DNA of 64,000 nt from Ophthalmolycus amberensis (GCA_024529925.1 JAFEUB010000846.1:575001-639000); one strand, 5' to 3'; shown: positions 30,428 through 44,817, numbered from the stretch's first letter. Notes: generated from the sequence alone by a model not told the origin. A program made the numbers and translations.

Positions 30428-32080
30428 CTGCAAACTAACCTTGAAATGTTTTTTTTTCAAAACAGGAATGTTGTGATTCTAATAATATTATACAAACATA
30501 ATCTTTCAATTGATTGGCCTCTCTAGTTCGGATCGTTTTGTGTAATACACCTCTCCAAACACACGGGGGCGACATGTATCCCTTTGATTCAGTGAAACTG
30601 CTCCTTTGACTGTCGTTGACTGGACGGGACGCAGCTAAAAATGGTGTGGCAGTAAATTCGGCGTCTCTTTCTATTGTCTGTTGTTAAACCAAAGCCAGGC
30701 TTTCAAATATGTTTTGTAGGTCCCACTTTTCAAGAATCCGGCTCTTTTACTTTCTCAGTATCCAGTTGTAGGTTTGTTTTTGAAACCTGTTTCGGTCTTT
30801 AACACATGCTGTAGTGTAGAGAGATTAATATGCTCAGGTATAGTTATCCAGCTTTGCTTGTTTCCATGTTGTTAGTGATTTGTTTTGTTCCTCTTCACTC
30901 CTTATTTCACAAGTTTGAGAGGGTGGAGCTAAGAGCTCATTACAAAGTGCACCCGAGTGGGCCTGGCTCAGGAAACTATGTCAACAGGCCTCGTACACAA
31001 CATTTTGCTTTTGGGCATTACAGACATTACTGATATTCTTGCAATCTCATTTGTGACTTTGTTTTCTATTTGCCTAATAAAAGTGCTCACACTTTGGTCT
31101 GCGTGGTCTCGCTGCTTTGTCACAGTTTTGAAAAGGGTGATCCTTAAAATGTATCTAATTTAGTAATCTGTCATTTTAGGCAAACAAGTTTTCCTTAGTT
31201 TGAAAATGTAATAGCAGTTGTGAAAAGTAACTAAACTACTTGTACTTATGTCAAGGTACATAGTTTCTTTCGACAGTTTAGCAGAATAACACTTTTACTT
31301 AAGTAGCATTTTGAATTCAGGACTTTCAGTCTGGTGTGTACAGAGGTGAGAAAGACATGCAGGCTTGTATGGTGATACAATCTTTGTCTTTCAGCAACAA
31401 TAGGAACAGGTCTTCGAACTAAAACGCCTCAAAGATCATGTTTCTGTACATGCTTTTCAATAAGACCGAGTCTAAAATAAAAGGTAGAGAAACAAAAGAA
31501 GGGGATGTAAAGAACAAGATTAGACTATTCAATGCCAACCCTCTATTCCACTGAACAACTTTTAAATGTTAGCACATTGCTTCAAGGTGCTGAATGGCAC
31601 CATGACCTCACACACCCATATTATGTGACAACACCAGAACTTCCTGCTTTGCTATTTTAAATCATGATCTCAAAATGTGGCAGGTTTGAAATAAGGCACA
31701 TTATGTTGCGATACTGCTAATTGGCCGTTAGGGGGCGATGCAACACAGTGAGAGACGATGCAAGCGCTCTCCCCCACGAGGCGTTAATTCTCTAGGGGGA
31801 TCTTTGAGAAATAACCGGCTCTATGAGTTCTCGTGGTAAATGTACGGATTGTCTGTCTGTGCAGGAGCAAACTTTGCAATCATTTAAATCGAATTCAAAA
31901 TGCATGTGTGTTCTAGGTTAGGCTACAAATAATCCACAGTTGAAGTGCACTCACTTCAAGTTTAGATGCTAGTATTGTAACGTGAAGTAAACATGCAACT
32001 ATAGTGTGCCATCATTTTACCAAATATGTTATCAATTCAAACAATTCACGCTGCCTGACAATAATGGGTGGAAATCAACA
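30428..32080. other. Intergenic region between the unidentified minus gene and the cttnbp2nl promoter
   Basis: No coding exon could be supported. A diverged fragment at about 31210-31332 (AAAAGTAACTAAACTACTTGTACTTATGTCAAGGTAC...) resembles a fish repeat built on AAGTA/ACTTG words. The missing 5' exon of the minus-strand gene may lie at its left edge. Confidence 0.4.
31210..31332 (+). repeat. Fragment of teleost dispersed repeat (AAGTACTT-rich)
   Basis: Repeated ACTTGTACTT, AAGGTAC and CTTTTACTTAAGTAGC words match a fish repeat recalled by its tandem AAGTACTT composition. Short and diverged. Confidence 0.4.
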
Positions 32081-32319
32081 CTGGACGTCCAAAACAAAGA
32101 GGTTTATCCCACAGAGCCCGGAACGCCCCCTAGCGGAAAGCCTGCGAGCCATTGGCCAGATTGTAACACTACGCCCCTTTGATTGGCTGGCGGCGTCGTC
32201 ACTGACCGTCTGTTGTTCGCCCTCGTTGATGACAGTGAACCGCTTTGATTCATGCTGTCGGGGAGCCTCCTTTTTGGATTTGGAGAACAATTAATGCGGG
32301 CTGAGCGGGGCGCATGAAG
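32081..32319 (+). promoter_or_regulatory. cttnbp2nl: cttnbp2nl promoter and non-coding exon 1
   Basis: GC-richer island in AT-rich surroundings with two inverted CCAAT boxes (ATTGG at 32151-32155 and 32182-32186, 31 bp or about three helical turns apart) and a GCCCC(T)n Sp/KLF-type box between them. A donor AAG|GTATGT after 32319 suggests the 5' UTR exon ends there and splices to 34547. TATA-less arrangement. Transcription start not determinable. Confidence 0.5.
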
Positions 32320-34546
32320 GTATGTTTTACACGGAAGGTTGTGGGAATATTTGGCTACATGGCTTCCAGAAATTAAGCCTCCAACTTAGTCAGGCTTTTT
32401 AGTAAGAAAATGCAAAAGTCCATAGACAGGTTTCTGACCCGACTTGCTCGTTCTGGATGGGGCTTTGCCCTTTCACATTAGCCTAAGTGAAATTTTACAG
32501 CCGCAAACCAGGTAGGACTTTGTGCTTAATAATAATGCTGAAATAGTATTTAGAAAGATATTAAATAGAGTAACAGCCGCGGAGGACCAGGGGTCTTATG
32601 TTGAGTTAGTGTTCGGGCTAATGGGTGTGTTTACTTCAGCGATATTGATGCACTATTGATTTTGCCATTATCACTCCAGGGAATCTATATATGATGGCTA
32701 GTTTGGTGTTTGTGTGATGTCCGTGACACTTGAGCAATTGAAGTGAATATTGCCAACACGGAAAATAATGACATAGTCCCTTGTGTCAGACAAAAGGCCC
32801 ACGGGGCAGGTGGATCCTGAGCAACCGCTGCCATCATGTAGTGCTTTGAACACACTGAGCGGTCCCAGCACAGACCCTGCCTGGTTACTCAGCTAGGATG
32901 AGTAAAGTTGAACCCAGGCTTTGTTTGAGAGGTGTTTGTAAAGCCGTGAACTGCAGTGTGTGAACGCACACTTACGCATGAGACTGTTGTCCACTGTTCT
33001 GCCTTTTATATTGACTTGTAGATGTGCCTTCATCATCATTGGCTGATCTGCATGGCTGTACCATCTCGTGACAACACTGGTACATTGGCAGGGTGTCCAT
33101 ATTAAAGTCAAAGTGCAACTCTGCCTTTTAAAAGGCGGGCTACAGAGTGGGATTCAAGGATTGACTCTGGAGTGATGCTTCCTGTGGTGTGGGCATCCCT
33201 GGAATGTTGGAAGGATTTTCCATGGAAGATAATTTACAGATATCGGGTGACACATTTAGAGCGAGAGAGAGATTTGCCTACATTTACAGCCAACAGCTCA
33301 AACACACTAATATCCAAGCTAACTTACATCAGCGCGTGTGTGTGTGTGTGAGACTATAAGTGAGTAGCCAGTGCTGCACACACACTTTGTTGCTTTGCTG
33401 TGAATGTGTGGTGAGCCGCAGAATGCACCGAAGAATTTGGGCGCTGCCGCAAGAAAGTAAACTGTAGCCTTCACTTGAGATTCAACCTTTGCTGCCAGAG
33501 AAGAGGAGAGGTTAGTTTTAAAGTGAAGATGAGGACGGTTGCTTTTAGTATTAATACAGACGGGTGACAAATGCATCAAGAAATGTGAGGAAAAACATGA
33601 CAAATGTAGATTCTTTGGAACACGAGGTGTCACTGAATGCTTTGGCGAGCAGGAAAACGATAAGAATCAAATTCACGTCTAATCTCAATTGAACACCTAT
33701 ACTGTATATTTGGGACCCTTGTGAGTCGCAGCATCACCCTGTGGTTGTTCTGGCAGCCCAACACCTTACCAACTTTAATGTGGATTTTAATCTTGCACAG
33801 GCTATACCGTGACCCTTCAAAGCATCCTGCGTCTGTTTTATTTATTCATGGTGTGTGTGACAAAGAGAGAAGAACATCAGGTGTAAGAGACAGGCTGATC
33901 ATTACAGCTGCTGTTATCTGACCTCCCAGCTTGCACATATCCTCGTCGCACACATAATTAACAACCTATGGAGCGGCCGCAGCATTACAAGGCACTGTAA
34001 ATAACATGAAAGCGACGTTACCCAAGATGAAGTCAGCTGTGTTTTGTCTTTCTCTTGATTTTAAGGATGATGTCTGCTGTGTGAAGTGTGTTATGTCTGG
34101 ACCCTATGACTATGACTGGACCTAGCGGATGAATCACAGGATGGAGTGCGGGATGGCTAATACCTTCAAAGTGTGTGCCAAATAACACGTTTCAATCAAT
34201 CACGCTTGTCTAACCCTGTTGGTATTTGGAAACCCACTGAATCTTCGCAGTGGGAACGGAATAGAGATAACAACTGTCCTCAGTCCCTCCAGCAACTTAA
34301 CATGCAGATATGCTAATGACTTCCTGTTTATAACCCTGAGCACAACCCAGTGAGAGGCCACAGATGGGACCCCGAGTCCCATAAATGCACTCCGATAATC
34401 TACTACTAAGTGCCAATATGCTACACGAAAGAACACATGTTCTCACACCTGGACCGCTTTTATTCATTGATTCGCTAAATCCTCCTGATTGCGTTTTGTG
34501 TTTATTTGCTTCTTGTATCTCTTTAACGCTCCCTCCGTCTCCTCAG
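32320..34546 (+). other. cttnbp2nl: cttnbp2nl intron 1 (in the 5' UTR)
   Basis: Inferred intron from GTATGT at 32320 to CCTCAG at 34546. Contains one short (TG)n at about 33335-33350; no gene seen. Confidence 0.5.
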
Positions 34547-34555
34547 GATGAGAAG

Positions 34556-37500
34556 ATGAATGTGGAGGCTCTAAGCAGAGCAGAGCTGCTGACTCTCCTC
34601 AGTGTCCTGGAAGGAGAGCTGGAGGCCCAGGATGTGGTCATACATGCCCTCAGGGTGAGTTAGCCACTACGTCTGACACACACAAATCCCCCCCCCCGTA
34701 GACTGAGAACACCTCACGTACATGTAGCAGCATACACAATAACAACAACTATAAGTAGGATTATAGCCATCACAGCTACCCATTAAATACAACTCTTTTC
34801 TCTTTTCTCTGAAGACATCCTTGGACACTAAAATTGACCGGTTTCAGCATGACACCCCCCCAAAAAGAATGTGAGCTAGCAGGGAGGGGATGTGTAAACA
34901 GGAAGCTAAGGAAACAGAGCTAGTAAAGACAATGGCGCAGGAGTCATTCTGGTTTCCCAGGCCTTTTATTCCACCAGAGCACACATTAATGCTGGTCAGA
35001 CCAGTTGAAATCTGTGTTTATTTCCATTCAGGCACTATTCAGACCTGGATACGTCCACATTGCGTCCTGGCGTTAGTTCAGACTTACTCCAGTTCATACC
35101 TGATTTGTGTCAAATGTGTCTTTAGTAACTATTTGTTTTGATCTGGGAAAACTCCCGTTGTCGCTGAATCGAAACAAAAATTTGCCCTCGGCCAAAGTGA
35201 AGGCTTCGGTGGCTGTTTGGCACCTTGCCTGGGGTGCATACCGCAAACCTTGTGGGAGTTGTTTGGCACTCGCAAATCAGCTGTATCCAACTGTCTTTCG
35301 AACCCTAAAGACAGACCACGGCGATGACAGAGAGGCAGTCTTTCAAGGCATCTGTGCATCTCAGACCACTTCTGAATCTTTTGAGGGACATTGTCCACAG
35401 TTTGAGTGCACATTGTCCACACAGCACCTCAGGCATTATGCAGCAACAACCTTAAATCCTCAGTTTTGTGTGACGCAGTCGTTCATATTCAAGTGAAAGA
35501 GCAGAGCTTACCCTCGGCTACAATGCCTGGCAATGTTTTAGTCGAGACTCATGGCCGCAGCAGCTGCTCCATGCTTAGGGTGAAGCTGCTTACGCCCTGA
35601 ATGCTTGACTCATTGTCTGAAATAGTGATTGAAGTTGTGATAAGGACAAGTACCGGTAGCAACCACGACTGCCTTATTCGAATGAACAGGCCTTGATAAT
35701 GAAGTGTATCTTGCATGCAAACGAGGCTGTCATCATGGGAGAGTTTCATTGCCAGGGCCTGAGGGGAAACTGATCTAACCGCACCGGCTCAGAAGCATCT
35801 GTCACGGCAGTTTTTAAAGATCTGATGAAAGGCAGGGTTTGCCGAAAAACTCAACGCACACGTCATTCCCCTCAGGACAAATGTACAGTCGCCTGGCTGT
35901 CTCTACTCATTTCTCTTTCCGTATCTTTAACCGCTTTTCCCCCTCCCTTCCTCCTTCTCTCATCCTCACACACACACACAGCAACATTATGGGGGGGGGG
36001 GGGGGGGTCTTTAATGTTTGACCATGACCCATGTCCTATCTGCCCACACACACACACACACGATGGTCTCTGGTGGACCAGTTAGAGGCTGCAGTGTTTA
36101 CTGTGGAGAGGATGTACAGAGTTGTAGGCTCAAATCACAGACTTCCCTTGTTACCACTGGGGGCCTGTACACCATTTTTCACTGACTGGTTCAGGTTCGG
36201 GCAGATTGTGTGTAGACACGTGACCGCAGAGGGGGGGGTGTTAGGGTTTGATGGCAGGCTAATGTGTCCTTTATTGAGCTCTGTGTCTGTGCATTGATTT
36301 TGCACCCGAGAGGTCTGTTTGTACACTATGTCCTTTCTGTTTGTCATTTCCCCTCTGGGATTTCTTCCTGGATCGTGACATGCCACCGTGTTTTCTCTCT
36401 AACTAGAGCTCTCCCCTCGGTGTTGTCAGTACAAGTACTTGGGTTGCTTGTAGATTGCTTGGGACATTCGCATTCAGGGGCCTTTTTAACCCTTCCTTCA
36501 CCCGAAACCCCCCTAGAAACTTGGAACTGTCTCAGTGTTTGCTTACTAATAAGATGACGTCACCCTTGGGACTTGTCTCTACAGAGTCTTCACTTTACTG
36601 TTTTTAGTTCTCATCACTAGGGAGACAGAGAAGCAGATTTATTAGAGCTGAACATTCCTGAGAACACGACACCCGAAACAGGTTCTGCATTCCAACAGGA
36701 GTGGCGTATCTTTTGAGTTGATGATTGTCTATATCTATTCTGGAACTAATGCCACTATTATCTTCTCTCTGTCAGGCGTACATGGCATAAATCCAGCGGA
36801 AAGCAAGTTCTCACTCTTGAAAGTCAGTCCTTCCTCAATCGTTGTTGCGCTGCTTTCGGGACACCAAGGAAACGAGTGAACACAGTGGGAAACACACGTC
36901 CGACACTGATGTATAAATATGTCTCAGGTCTGCTTTGAACCTGTTGTTTTTGCGACACAAATATCGCTGCTTGGCAATGGGTTGGACTTTGCTCACCCAG
37001 AACATCAGATGGTCGCTGTGGATAAAATGTTGTAGTCATGCTCAGCAGGTCCTGTTTGTGTGTTCCCTATGATGTCATATCCTGTAATCCTAAAAGGCTA
37101 TGTCTATTTTTGCAGGCTGACGTGTTTTCCCGATTCCCTAAAACAATAGGGCCCGGCTAGAATGGGCTGTTCAGAAAAGATTGTATATTGTGTTCCTCCT
37201 ACAAGAATCACTGCCCAATTTGGACATGAGGAGGGTGCCCTTAAAAGCAAGGAAATACCTAATGGAACAGTGTAATGCACTCTGGTCTATGATGTCAGTG
37301 AAGCGCTTCGATAATAACATCCTGAGCCCGAGGCCCAGGAGAGTAAAGCTCGCTGACCGGACAATTCTGAGATGACATCAAAGTGCCCAACTCACAGCAA
37401 TGTTTACTCCATGTGAGCGACACGGGTCAGGGACTGTTTTCCTCAGGAAGTCCTTATATGGCAGCCTCTCTTATCCCGAGACCCAGCTCGAAAATAATGG

Positions 37501-40275
37501 ATCGTATCTGTCGTGGTAATAAGTTCCACACTTCGCTGGTATTTGCACTGAACAGCACTGAGTATTTGCCTGCTACAAATAGATTAGTGATACAGGATGT
37601 CAGTCTGAGATAAGAAAAATAAATGCTCTTTCAATGCCGTTTGTGCCTGTGTCTGCATCAGTGACAAATGTCATTTCTGACTATGTTTCAAGAAATACCG
37701 GAGCACTTCCTTGTTCCACCTAATGATATGTCATGCTTCTCCAAAAGCATTGCCTGACCAAAGACTGAGATCACCTGCTCCCATGTTTCCTCACTAACCA
37801 CTGATGATAGCGACCGAGGGAGTTAAACATTACTTGGAAGTTGTCTCGTTGCACGGCCCCTAAAGTTAGGCGAGGTTTTGTTTGCCGTTATTTTATTGCC
37901 ATCTTTAATGTGTGGGTGAGAGGTGTGGAGGACACTGCTTAATCCTCCAGCACACACCTTAGCTTACACTTCAAAAAAAAGTCTGCACTTACAATCTCAT
38001 TTGGCTCTCTTGCTCACTCTTTCTCACTCTCTTCTATTTTCTTGTCTCTGCACCGTCTGCATGAGACACTATGAGACTGGTATGGCTTGCCACGTAATTT
38101 AAAACCAGTGTTCGCTTTTAGTGAACTTCCCGGACGGTATTTTAAATGTACACATTTGAGAAATGAATGATGCAGAAATGGCACTCACCAGTTATTAATT
38201 TTTTCCCGATACTGATTCTGTACAATCTCAGTGAGTTCTCAGTAAATGCAGATGAGGGCCTAAACCAGCTGCTGCTATATTGTCAGTACGATGGTACACC
38301 TGGCCCGTTAAGGACCAAAGTAACTGCTCTCATCCTGGATGTCGGTCAATGAGAGTACATGTTTATCTGAAGAGATGTCAGGACACAAGCCTCCACTATC
38401 TATTACTTTTAAATGATGTCATTTGTAGTGTGGGAACCACAGAGTATGATGATGATCCAACTCTACAGCACTACAGAGCTTCTCTTTAATCGTCCAGCCT
38501 CCTTTAGATGATTATTTTGGTTTTTACAGCCGACCATTGTCACACATTTGTCTTTTAGCTTCTTGGACAGTTTGCCAAAAATCAACAAATGCAGCTTAAA
38601 GTGGGTACAATCGCAATGTTGGCTCTCCCAAGTAAACACGACACGATCGTATCCTGTAAGTTGTGTAGATAATGATGATAACTGTCCCTAGTGGCTGGTT
38701 AGCTAGTCATTAGTCCCCAGCACCAGACTGTCACCACAACCTCCCTATCGAGTGCTCAGCCAAACTAAGGCGTGTGTACTGTTGGGTCGGTAACGCACTA
38801 GAAGCAGAGGCGTTTCTTCTTTTTGCAGTCAAAGACATTGTCTCACTTTCTCATTTCCCCAGAAGACTGTTCTGTAATGACCAACAAAATGGGTCAGAGC
38901 CCTTTGTGTCTGTTTGAGTTTGCAGCCTCACCAGCTCTGTTCAATGAGATGTGACAGCCGGTGGATTGATACTTCTCAACTGCCAAGGCCTGCTATTCAG
39001 GCTGACGAGCGGTCCATTGACTATTTGTTCTTTTCTACTATTCAGTAGAGCAGAGTAGTTGTGTCCACTCCCCGGGAAGAAAAATGGCACTATTGACTTC
39101 CTCATCCAAGGAAACCCTGAAGCCAGAGACATCAATCTGAAGAGGATGGTCTGCAGCTGTCTTCTGTTGTTCTTTGCTTCTCATTGTAGCCCGTCTCCTA
39201 TTCTACGCTTAGAGCATTACCCCACACCGTGCTTCTCTTGCGCGGCAGGTTTATGATCAAAAGTCTCGATTTATAAACTCCTGTTTTTGGTTTGAAATGA
39301 CTGAATGGAACTACAACCTCATCTACTCGTTTATTCTGCATGGTCCTCTGTCCTCTTGTTGCAAAGGCGCTTGCGCGGTGCTCCTTAAGTTCCGCGAAAT
39401 AAGCTTTTCATATCTGACAGGTCTGGTCCTGCTGTCCCTTTGTCTCTGTGTGTCCTAACTGTTCTTCTGACTAGTAGACTAATTCACCAGGAACGCATTC
39501 TTTTCCCATAACCCCCCACTGCAAAGCTGCTGGACTTGAGATGTTACCCCGGAAACAGACGGTTATGCTAAGAACCTTGTGCAGCACGGTGTGCAAACAC
39601 ATGCCAGCTCACGCACACGCATATAGATATGTGCATGCATATGCATTCCTGCTCATTTTGATAGCAATTCTGTTTTTTTCTTTCATCCACAGTACTATTT
39701 AGCAGTTAGCTTAAAGGCTAAACTGTTCATGTGTAACAGGAGACGTGCACCCGATAGCAGTCAGAGCTGCTGACTTCATTGTGTGACAGTCATTGCAGAG
39801 GCTCTCTCAGGAAACAGGACTCCCTGGCTCTCTTCAGCGTCACACAAGGGCATGATTGTGCCTTGAGGCTGTAGGGAACTGACTGACAGAATCTTCCCAG
39901 GTGAAAAGCATCAGATTGTCTTTCACACCTCGGCACAGCTGCGGGCAACGCATTAGAGGACAGAAGCTGTTGGAGAAGGCAATGCTAGAACAAGCTGTAA
40001 CACACGTGTTTATAGCTACAACACTGCACGGAATCGTAGAGGAATTCTTATATACTTGATGCAAATTCAAAACCAGAATTCTTGATAATGAATCGGTGAA
40101 TGAATAGCATGTAATATATTCTCTCTTGTAGAGACATTTGTCATCAGTAGCTGGGCAGAAATGAGCGCTTTGCAGCAGAGAGGGTTTGCTTGTTGTGCCC
40201 TGTTATAGAAGAAAGCACACTCTGTCATTATGATCAGAAGTATCCCAAGAAAAACCAGACTCTAGGCTAGGACTG

Positions 40276-40334
<59 letters not shown>

Positions 40335-40686
40335 ATCCAATCACAGCCCGACCCTTAATGGTGTATTTAAGCAGTTATTTAACTCATTAAGCTGCAGTTT
40401 TGTCTCCTGCTAGATGAAGAAGCTTTACAGCTTTAGTCCAAAGCCCAGCACAAAAACACAGCCACAGGCAAACGTGCAAATGGCTCACACACACATACAC
40501 ATTTATAATCACAAAAAAGGAGGAAAATACACACACACACATACACACTCGTACCCTTTCAGACATGGAGACAACGCGTAAAACTGAAGGCATTGAGACA
40601 GTGTCTTTGTCCAAGTCCTGTAATCTCTTCACTGAGGGTCACATTCTTTGTTCAGCCTCAAATACTGCCTCTTTACTGATGTCCTC

Positions 40687-40749
<63 letters not shown>

Positions 40750-43700
40750 CCCCAGTCTGAGAGCGTGTGAGAGAAACGACGCTGGCAGAGAGACGGAAGT
40801 AGAGAGAGGCATTTTCTGAGAAATGAACAAGCAGAGGAATTCAGTGCAAAAAAAGGAATTCGTGTTTGGGCAGGGAGAGGAAGGGGGCCGGAGGACCGGG
40901 GGTGTCTGATGAGGACTGTGTGTGGGGAGACAGCGACGGGTGTGCCGAAGGCACGTGGATTGAACTCTATGGCTTGTGCTTACGTCACTAGCCCCGCCAG
41001 CTGACGCTGTAGGCCTTCAGAACTCTAACCTACTCACTGTATGTAGTAAATGAGACATCCGGATGATATATCATTGTGTCCCGCTGTGAGGTCAACGAGG
41101 CCCTATCACGTGTCACTTCATTTGTCATTCCAGCCTGCTTCTCTCAAACACGCCTGAGTAGGCTATGATAAATAGAAAGTAGTTGATTGCGCTCAGGATT
41201 TAATTTTTACCCTTAACAAGTGTGCTATCCGTTTTCTTTATTAAATTATTTAGCTTTTCGCTGAGGTATGACATAGCTTCTTCATTAGAAACAGCTCTGC
41301 GTTTTGTGTCTGATCTCATGGACCCGGTCCTTCACCCCTGCATCCCTGGGGAGGAGTTAACATCTGCCCCTGGTGGGGGTTGGACAGCCGCGCTTCACCT
41401 CTTTGTGTTTGTGTTGGGAGGAACGACCGTCTGCTTTGCTCACACTGACAATAACATCGTTCCACACAGATTTCCTGCACACACTTACTCACGAGTCTTA
41501 TGTTCGACAGTGATATGATACATTAAAGGTATTACCGAAGAGTCAGTCTTCTGTTCTGTTTGCGATGCGTTAGCCTACGTGGTGTTTTCTTGGCACTGGC
41601 AGTTGGGCCGCTTGTTGTCTCACAACACATTTTTTCTGTGCTGCAGTGTGGAAAGAAAACCTCATCCTATCAAATCCATGTTCTGCCATACACCGACACA
41701 TTGGTTCTTTTCTTGTTCTGCTGTGTCAGGACTGAACATTTACATGGACAGCTTCGTTAGGCCAGAGGTGGATTTACTTGCTGTCGAAGGAACAGCCCAA
41801 CAGTACAATTACACGTGTGTGCTGTATGTTTGTGTGTCTCTAGGCTCAGCACAGAGATGCTTTCGTCCAGGAGCGTTATGGCGAGTACGACCTCAGCGAT
41901 CCCTTCCTGGCCCTGCAGCGGGACAGCGAGTCCTCAGAGCGCCAGAACACGCTCACCCAGTCTCGCACACACCAGCAGAGCCGGGCGGTGGGACCGAACC
42001 CGCTGGCGGTGCTTAAACTGGTCATGTCTCACTGCAAAAGGATGCAGGAGAGGATGATGGGACAGCTGGCTGCTACTGAGAGCAGACACGGGAGGGTAAG
42101 TAATGCACACACACACACACACAGTGAGTTCTAGAGCTCACTCCTCTTCACTTCAGTGTCTGGACAATGTGGCAACAACCCAAGTAACCCAAGTGTCACA
42201 CGTTGAGAATGTTTTCAAATGAATGCACTGAATCCTGTAACAAGAACCCTGTCTGCATGTCAAGTGATTTCATTGGTTCATTGTCTGATAGATGATAGCT
42301 GATCTGGAGGAGGAGAAACGACGGCGTGCTCAGGAGTCTGTGCAGAGTGATGATTTCACCTTCATGCTGCAGACAGAAAGGGACAAACTGCTGCAACAGG
42401 TACGGCTGATGTACTGTTGCAATATGCGTGTATGTATTTGTATGTTTTGTAAAGATAGACGATGCCGCTCCTCCGCCTGTGTGCACCGTGTCCCTCTTCG
42501 GTGTGGCAGCTGTGATTTAAAACCAAGCGACTGAGCAGGGAAGCATCGTTGCAGTTCTATTGTGTAACCCAGTCGGGCAGACAGGGCTCGGCCTGTTCAA
42601 GTGCAGACAAACACAAGCACTCGTATGCACAAGCACCGGGCTGTTCCACAGGAAACGGAGGAGGAAGAGGCCATTGTTCAGTTGTCCAGCAGCCATGTGG
42701 CTTTATGGCCTCAGGAAACCTGAGATAATGAATGTCCATGTCTGATGCAAGATCATCTGGCGCACACACACTGTGAGCACACAATCAGTCACTATACAAA
42801 CTTTAGACAACGTCCTTATGGCTTAGGGAGGTTTCCTGAGTGTCTCCCAGGCCTCCTCAGGCTTTCCTGCCTGTGTTGTTTTTGTACAGTAATCATATGC
42901 ACTAGGTTGTACTTTATCACCTCCCATTTCCTTCTTTAACTCATCAAAGGTTTTGAGTTGCCTAGTCAGCGAGTAATGACGTAATGGCAATCTGAACTTT
43001 CCACAAACAAGCAAATTATTATTTAAAGGGCAAAAACATGAACAGCAGCTTCTTCCTCTGTCTCGCCTGACCCTGTAACGACACATACAGACATGTCTTC
43101 ATCCCCTTTCCTCATTCTGTGTCATTCAAGTGGACCTTATTTAAATGTAGTTCATTTAGCTGACCGGCAAAGATGGAGACACTCTGTGAAAACTGGGAGA
43201 AAAACAGGAATTGAGCGAATTTAATGAAATGACAGCGTCACGAGTGTGATGAATGCTATTGGCAAACATATTTTTTAAATAAACAATAGGATATAACATA
43301 TCACTTAAAAAAATACAGTTGCAGGTTATAAACGGTTTAGTGCAAAAATACATATCCTGAAAAAAAACCCATTTTGAACCAAAACAACAATTATATTTTC
43401 TATGGTGCTGTTTCTCATCCTGTGTTGGATCTAATGTAAGCAGTGTTCTTTTGCCTCCTTGTGGTCAAACGTGGAAATGCTGCCTTGCCTTGACGCTTAT
43501 CTTGTATCTCTCTCCCTCCCTTTTTAGTTGGAAGTGGAGCGTGCAACAGTGCGGAAGTTAGAGAAGGAGCAAGCGCAGGCAGTGAGCCAGGTGGAGGAGT
43601 CACTGACCCAGCAGCAACAGCTCTCATCAAACCTGACTCTAGAGCTCCAGAAAGCCAGCAGCCAGGCGCAAGAGGAGGCTCACAAGGCATCCCAACTCCG

Positions 43701-44817
43701 CACTCTGCTCCAAGAGGAGACCAGTGCCCTGGAGAAGCTCCGGGGGGTTCTTGAAGACGAGAAGAGCAGGGCGGCCCAGCTAGAGGTGAGGTCTGAAAGG
43801 GAGCTGGCTGAGTTTGACACAGAAAGAGAGCAGATGAAAGGCATGCTCAGCAAAGAGGAGGAGAGGAGTAGGGAGCTTGAGAGGCAGCTGGAGGAGCTGA
43901 GGAAGAGGCTGGCTGAAACTGGAGGGGGTAAAGAAGTGGTAAAGGAGGCTGTGACAGCGGGGAAAGAAACACTTTCCGTGGTGGGGTCCACCCCTGTGCA
44001 GACTGAGCCAGATGGAAAGATAACTGTCGCCCCTAAATCCTCCTCACTACCAAAGGTCAATGGCCATCACACTCATAAAGAGTCAGAACCAACACAGGAG
44101 GGGAGAGGACCAGAAAATGGAGGGGTGGTAGAGAATGGGGGAGGAGCACTTTTGCATTCCCCTCTTCACCCTCACCCTCATCCTCACTCTCCCTCCAGCA
44201 CGGCCTCCTCTTCCCTCTCCTCTTCGCCCATTTCCTCGCCCGTTCTTGCCAAGCGTCTGGGCAGCCCGGGCTTCCATCAGTTCTCCTACCAGGCCGGTGT
44301 CAACCAGCGATTCCATGCCGCCAGGCACAAGTTCCAGAGCCAGGCTGAGCTGGAGCAGCAGCTTGGTGGCCCTCTTTCCCCGAGGGACCTCTCCCCCACC
44401 ACCTCCTCCGTCCCTCCCCCACTTGAGCACAGCTCAGCGAAGCAGCTGGCCCGCAACACTGTCACTCAGGTGCTGTCCCGCTTCACCAGCCAGCAGGCGG
44501 GCGTCAAGCTGGCACCAATCAGCAGCTCTCCGTTCGGTACAGACTACCGCAACATAGCAGCAACTCCTCCCGGGGGGCGGTCGCCTTCTTCAGGGCCTCT
44601 ATCACCGGGCATCCGCTCCCCCCTCACTCCTCGCTCAGAGAGGGCCCATCCTCCTCCGATAACTGCCAAGAAGCCCGGCATGAGTCCGACTCCGGGCTCC
44701 CCAAGTCACTCTGCTCGGATCAGCCTCTTCCCAGAGCTGACGGGGAACTGTGGACACAGCAACAGTGGGCAGGAAGGAGCCAAGGAGCCAGACCTGCTTT
44801 TATCTTCCAGCAGCTAA
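34556..44817 (+). CDS. cttnbp2nl: CTTNBP2 N-terminal-like protein
   Basis: Cytoplasmic coiled-coil scaffold of the cortactin-binding family; vertebrate CTTNBP2NL sits in STRIPAK (PP2A-striatin) complexes and on stress fibres. Exons: 34556-34654 (after 9 nt of UTR), 41844-42095, 42292-42399, 43528-44817, 582 aa (human 639). The N-terminal motif LSRAELLTLLSVLEGELEAQD and AQHRDAFVQERYG define the CortBP2 domain. Residues from about 130 to 290 are heptad-rich coiled coil (EKEQAQAVSQVEESL and onward). The C-terminal half is Ser/Pro-rich with the conserved INQRFHAARHKFQSQA, AKQLARNTVTQVLSRFTSQQ and SSPFGTDYRN blocks, and proline runs (PPPITAKKPG) of SH3-ligand type. The start is the ATG at 34556; an out-of-frame ATG at 34548 just upstream closes after two codons. 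All introns are GT-AG. Confidence 0.93.
40278..40334 (+). repeat. (CA)n microsatellite
   Basis: About 28 CA units with one G interruption, in cttnbp2nl intron 2, 355 bp from the complementary (TG)n at 40690-40746. Confidence 0.95.
40690..40746 (+). repeat. (TG)n microsatellite
   Basis: About 28 TG units, complementary to the (CA)n at 40278-40334; the two could pair as an intronic RNA hairpin. Confidence 0.95.

Larger units (their letters stand above)
34655..41843 (+). other. cttnbp2nl: cttnbp2nl intron 2 (7.2 kb)
   Basis: Between the two N-terminal coding exons. Holds (CA)n and G-runs at about 35968-36007, (CA)n at 36046-36061, a long (CA)n at 40278-40334 and (TG)n at 40690-40746. No other exon or RNA gene was recognised. 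Confidence 0.75.

Noticed and set aside
35107..35496. 129-codon frame in cttnbp2nl intron 2
   Set aside because: No recognisable domain, no splice context, and an equally long antisense frame over the same bases; treated as chance.
44083..44557. Overlapping open frames on both strands in the last cttnbp2nl exon
   Set aside because: GC-rich shadows of the Ser/Pro-rich C-terminal coding exon, whose own frame is conserved with human.
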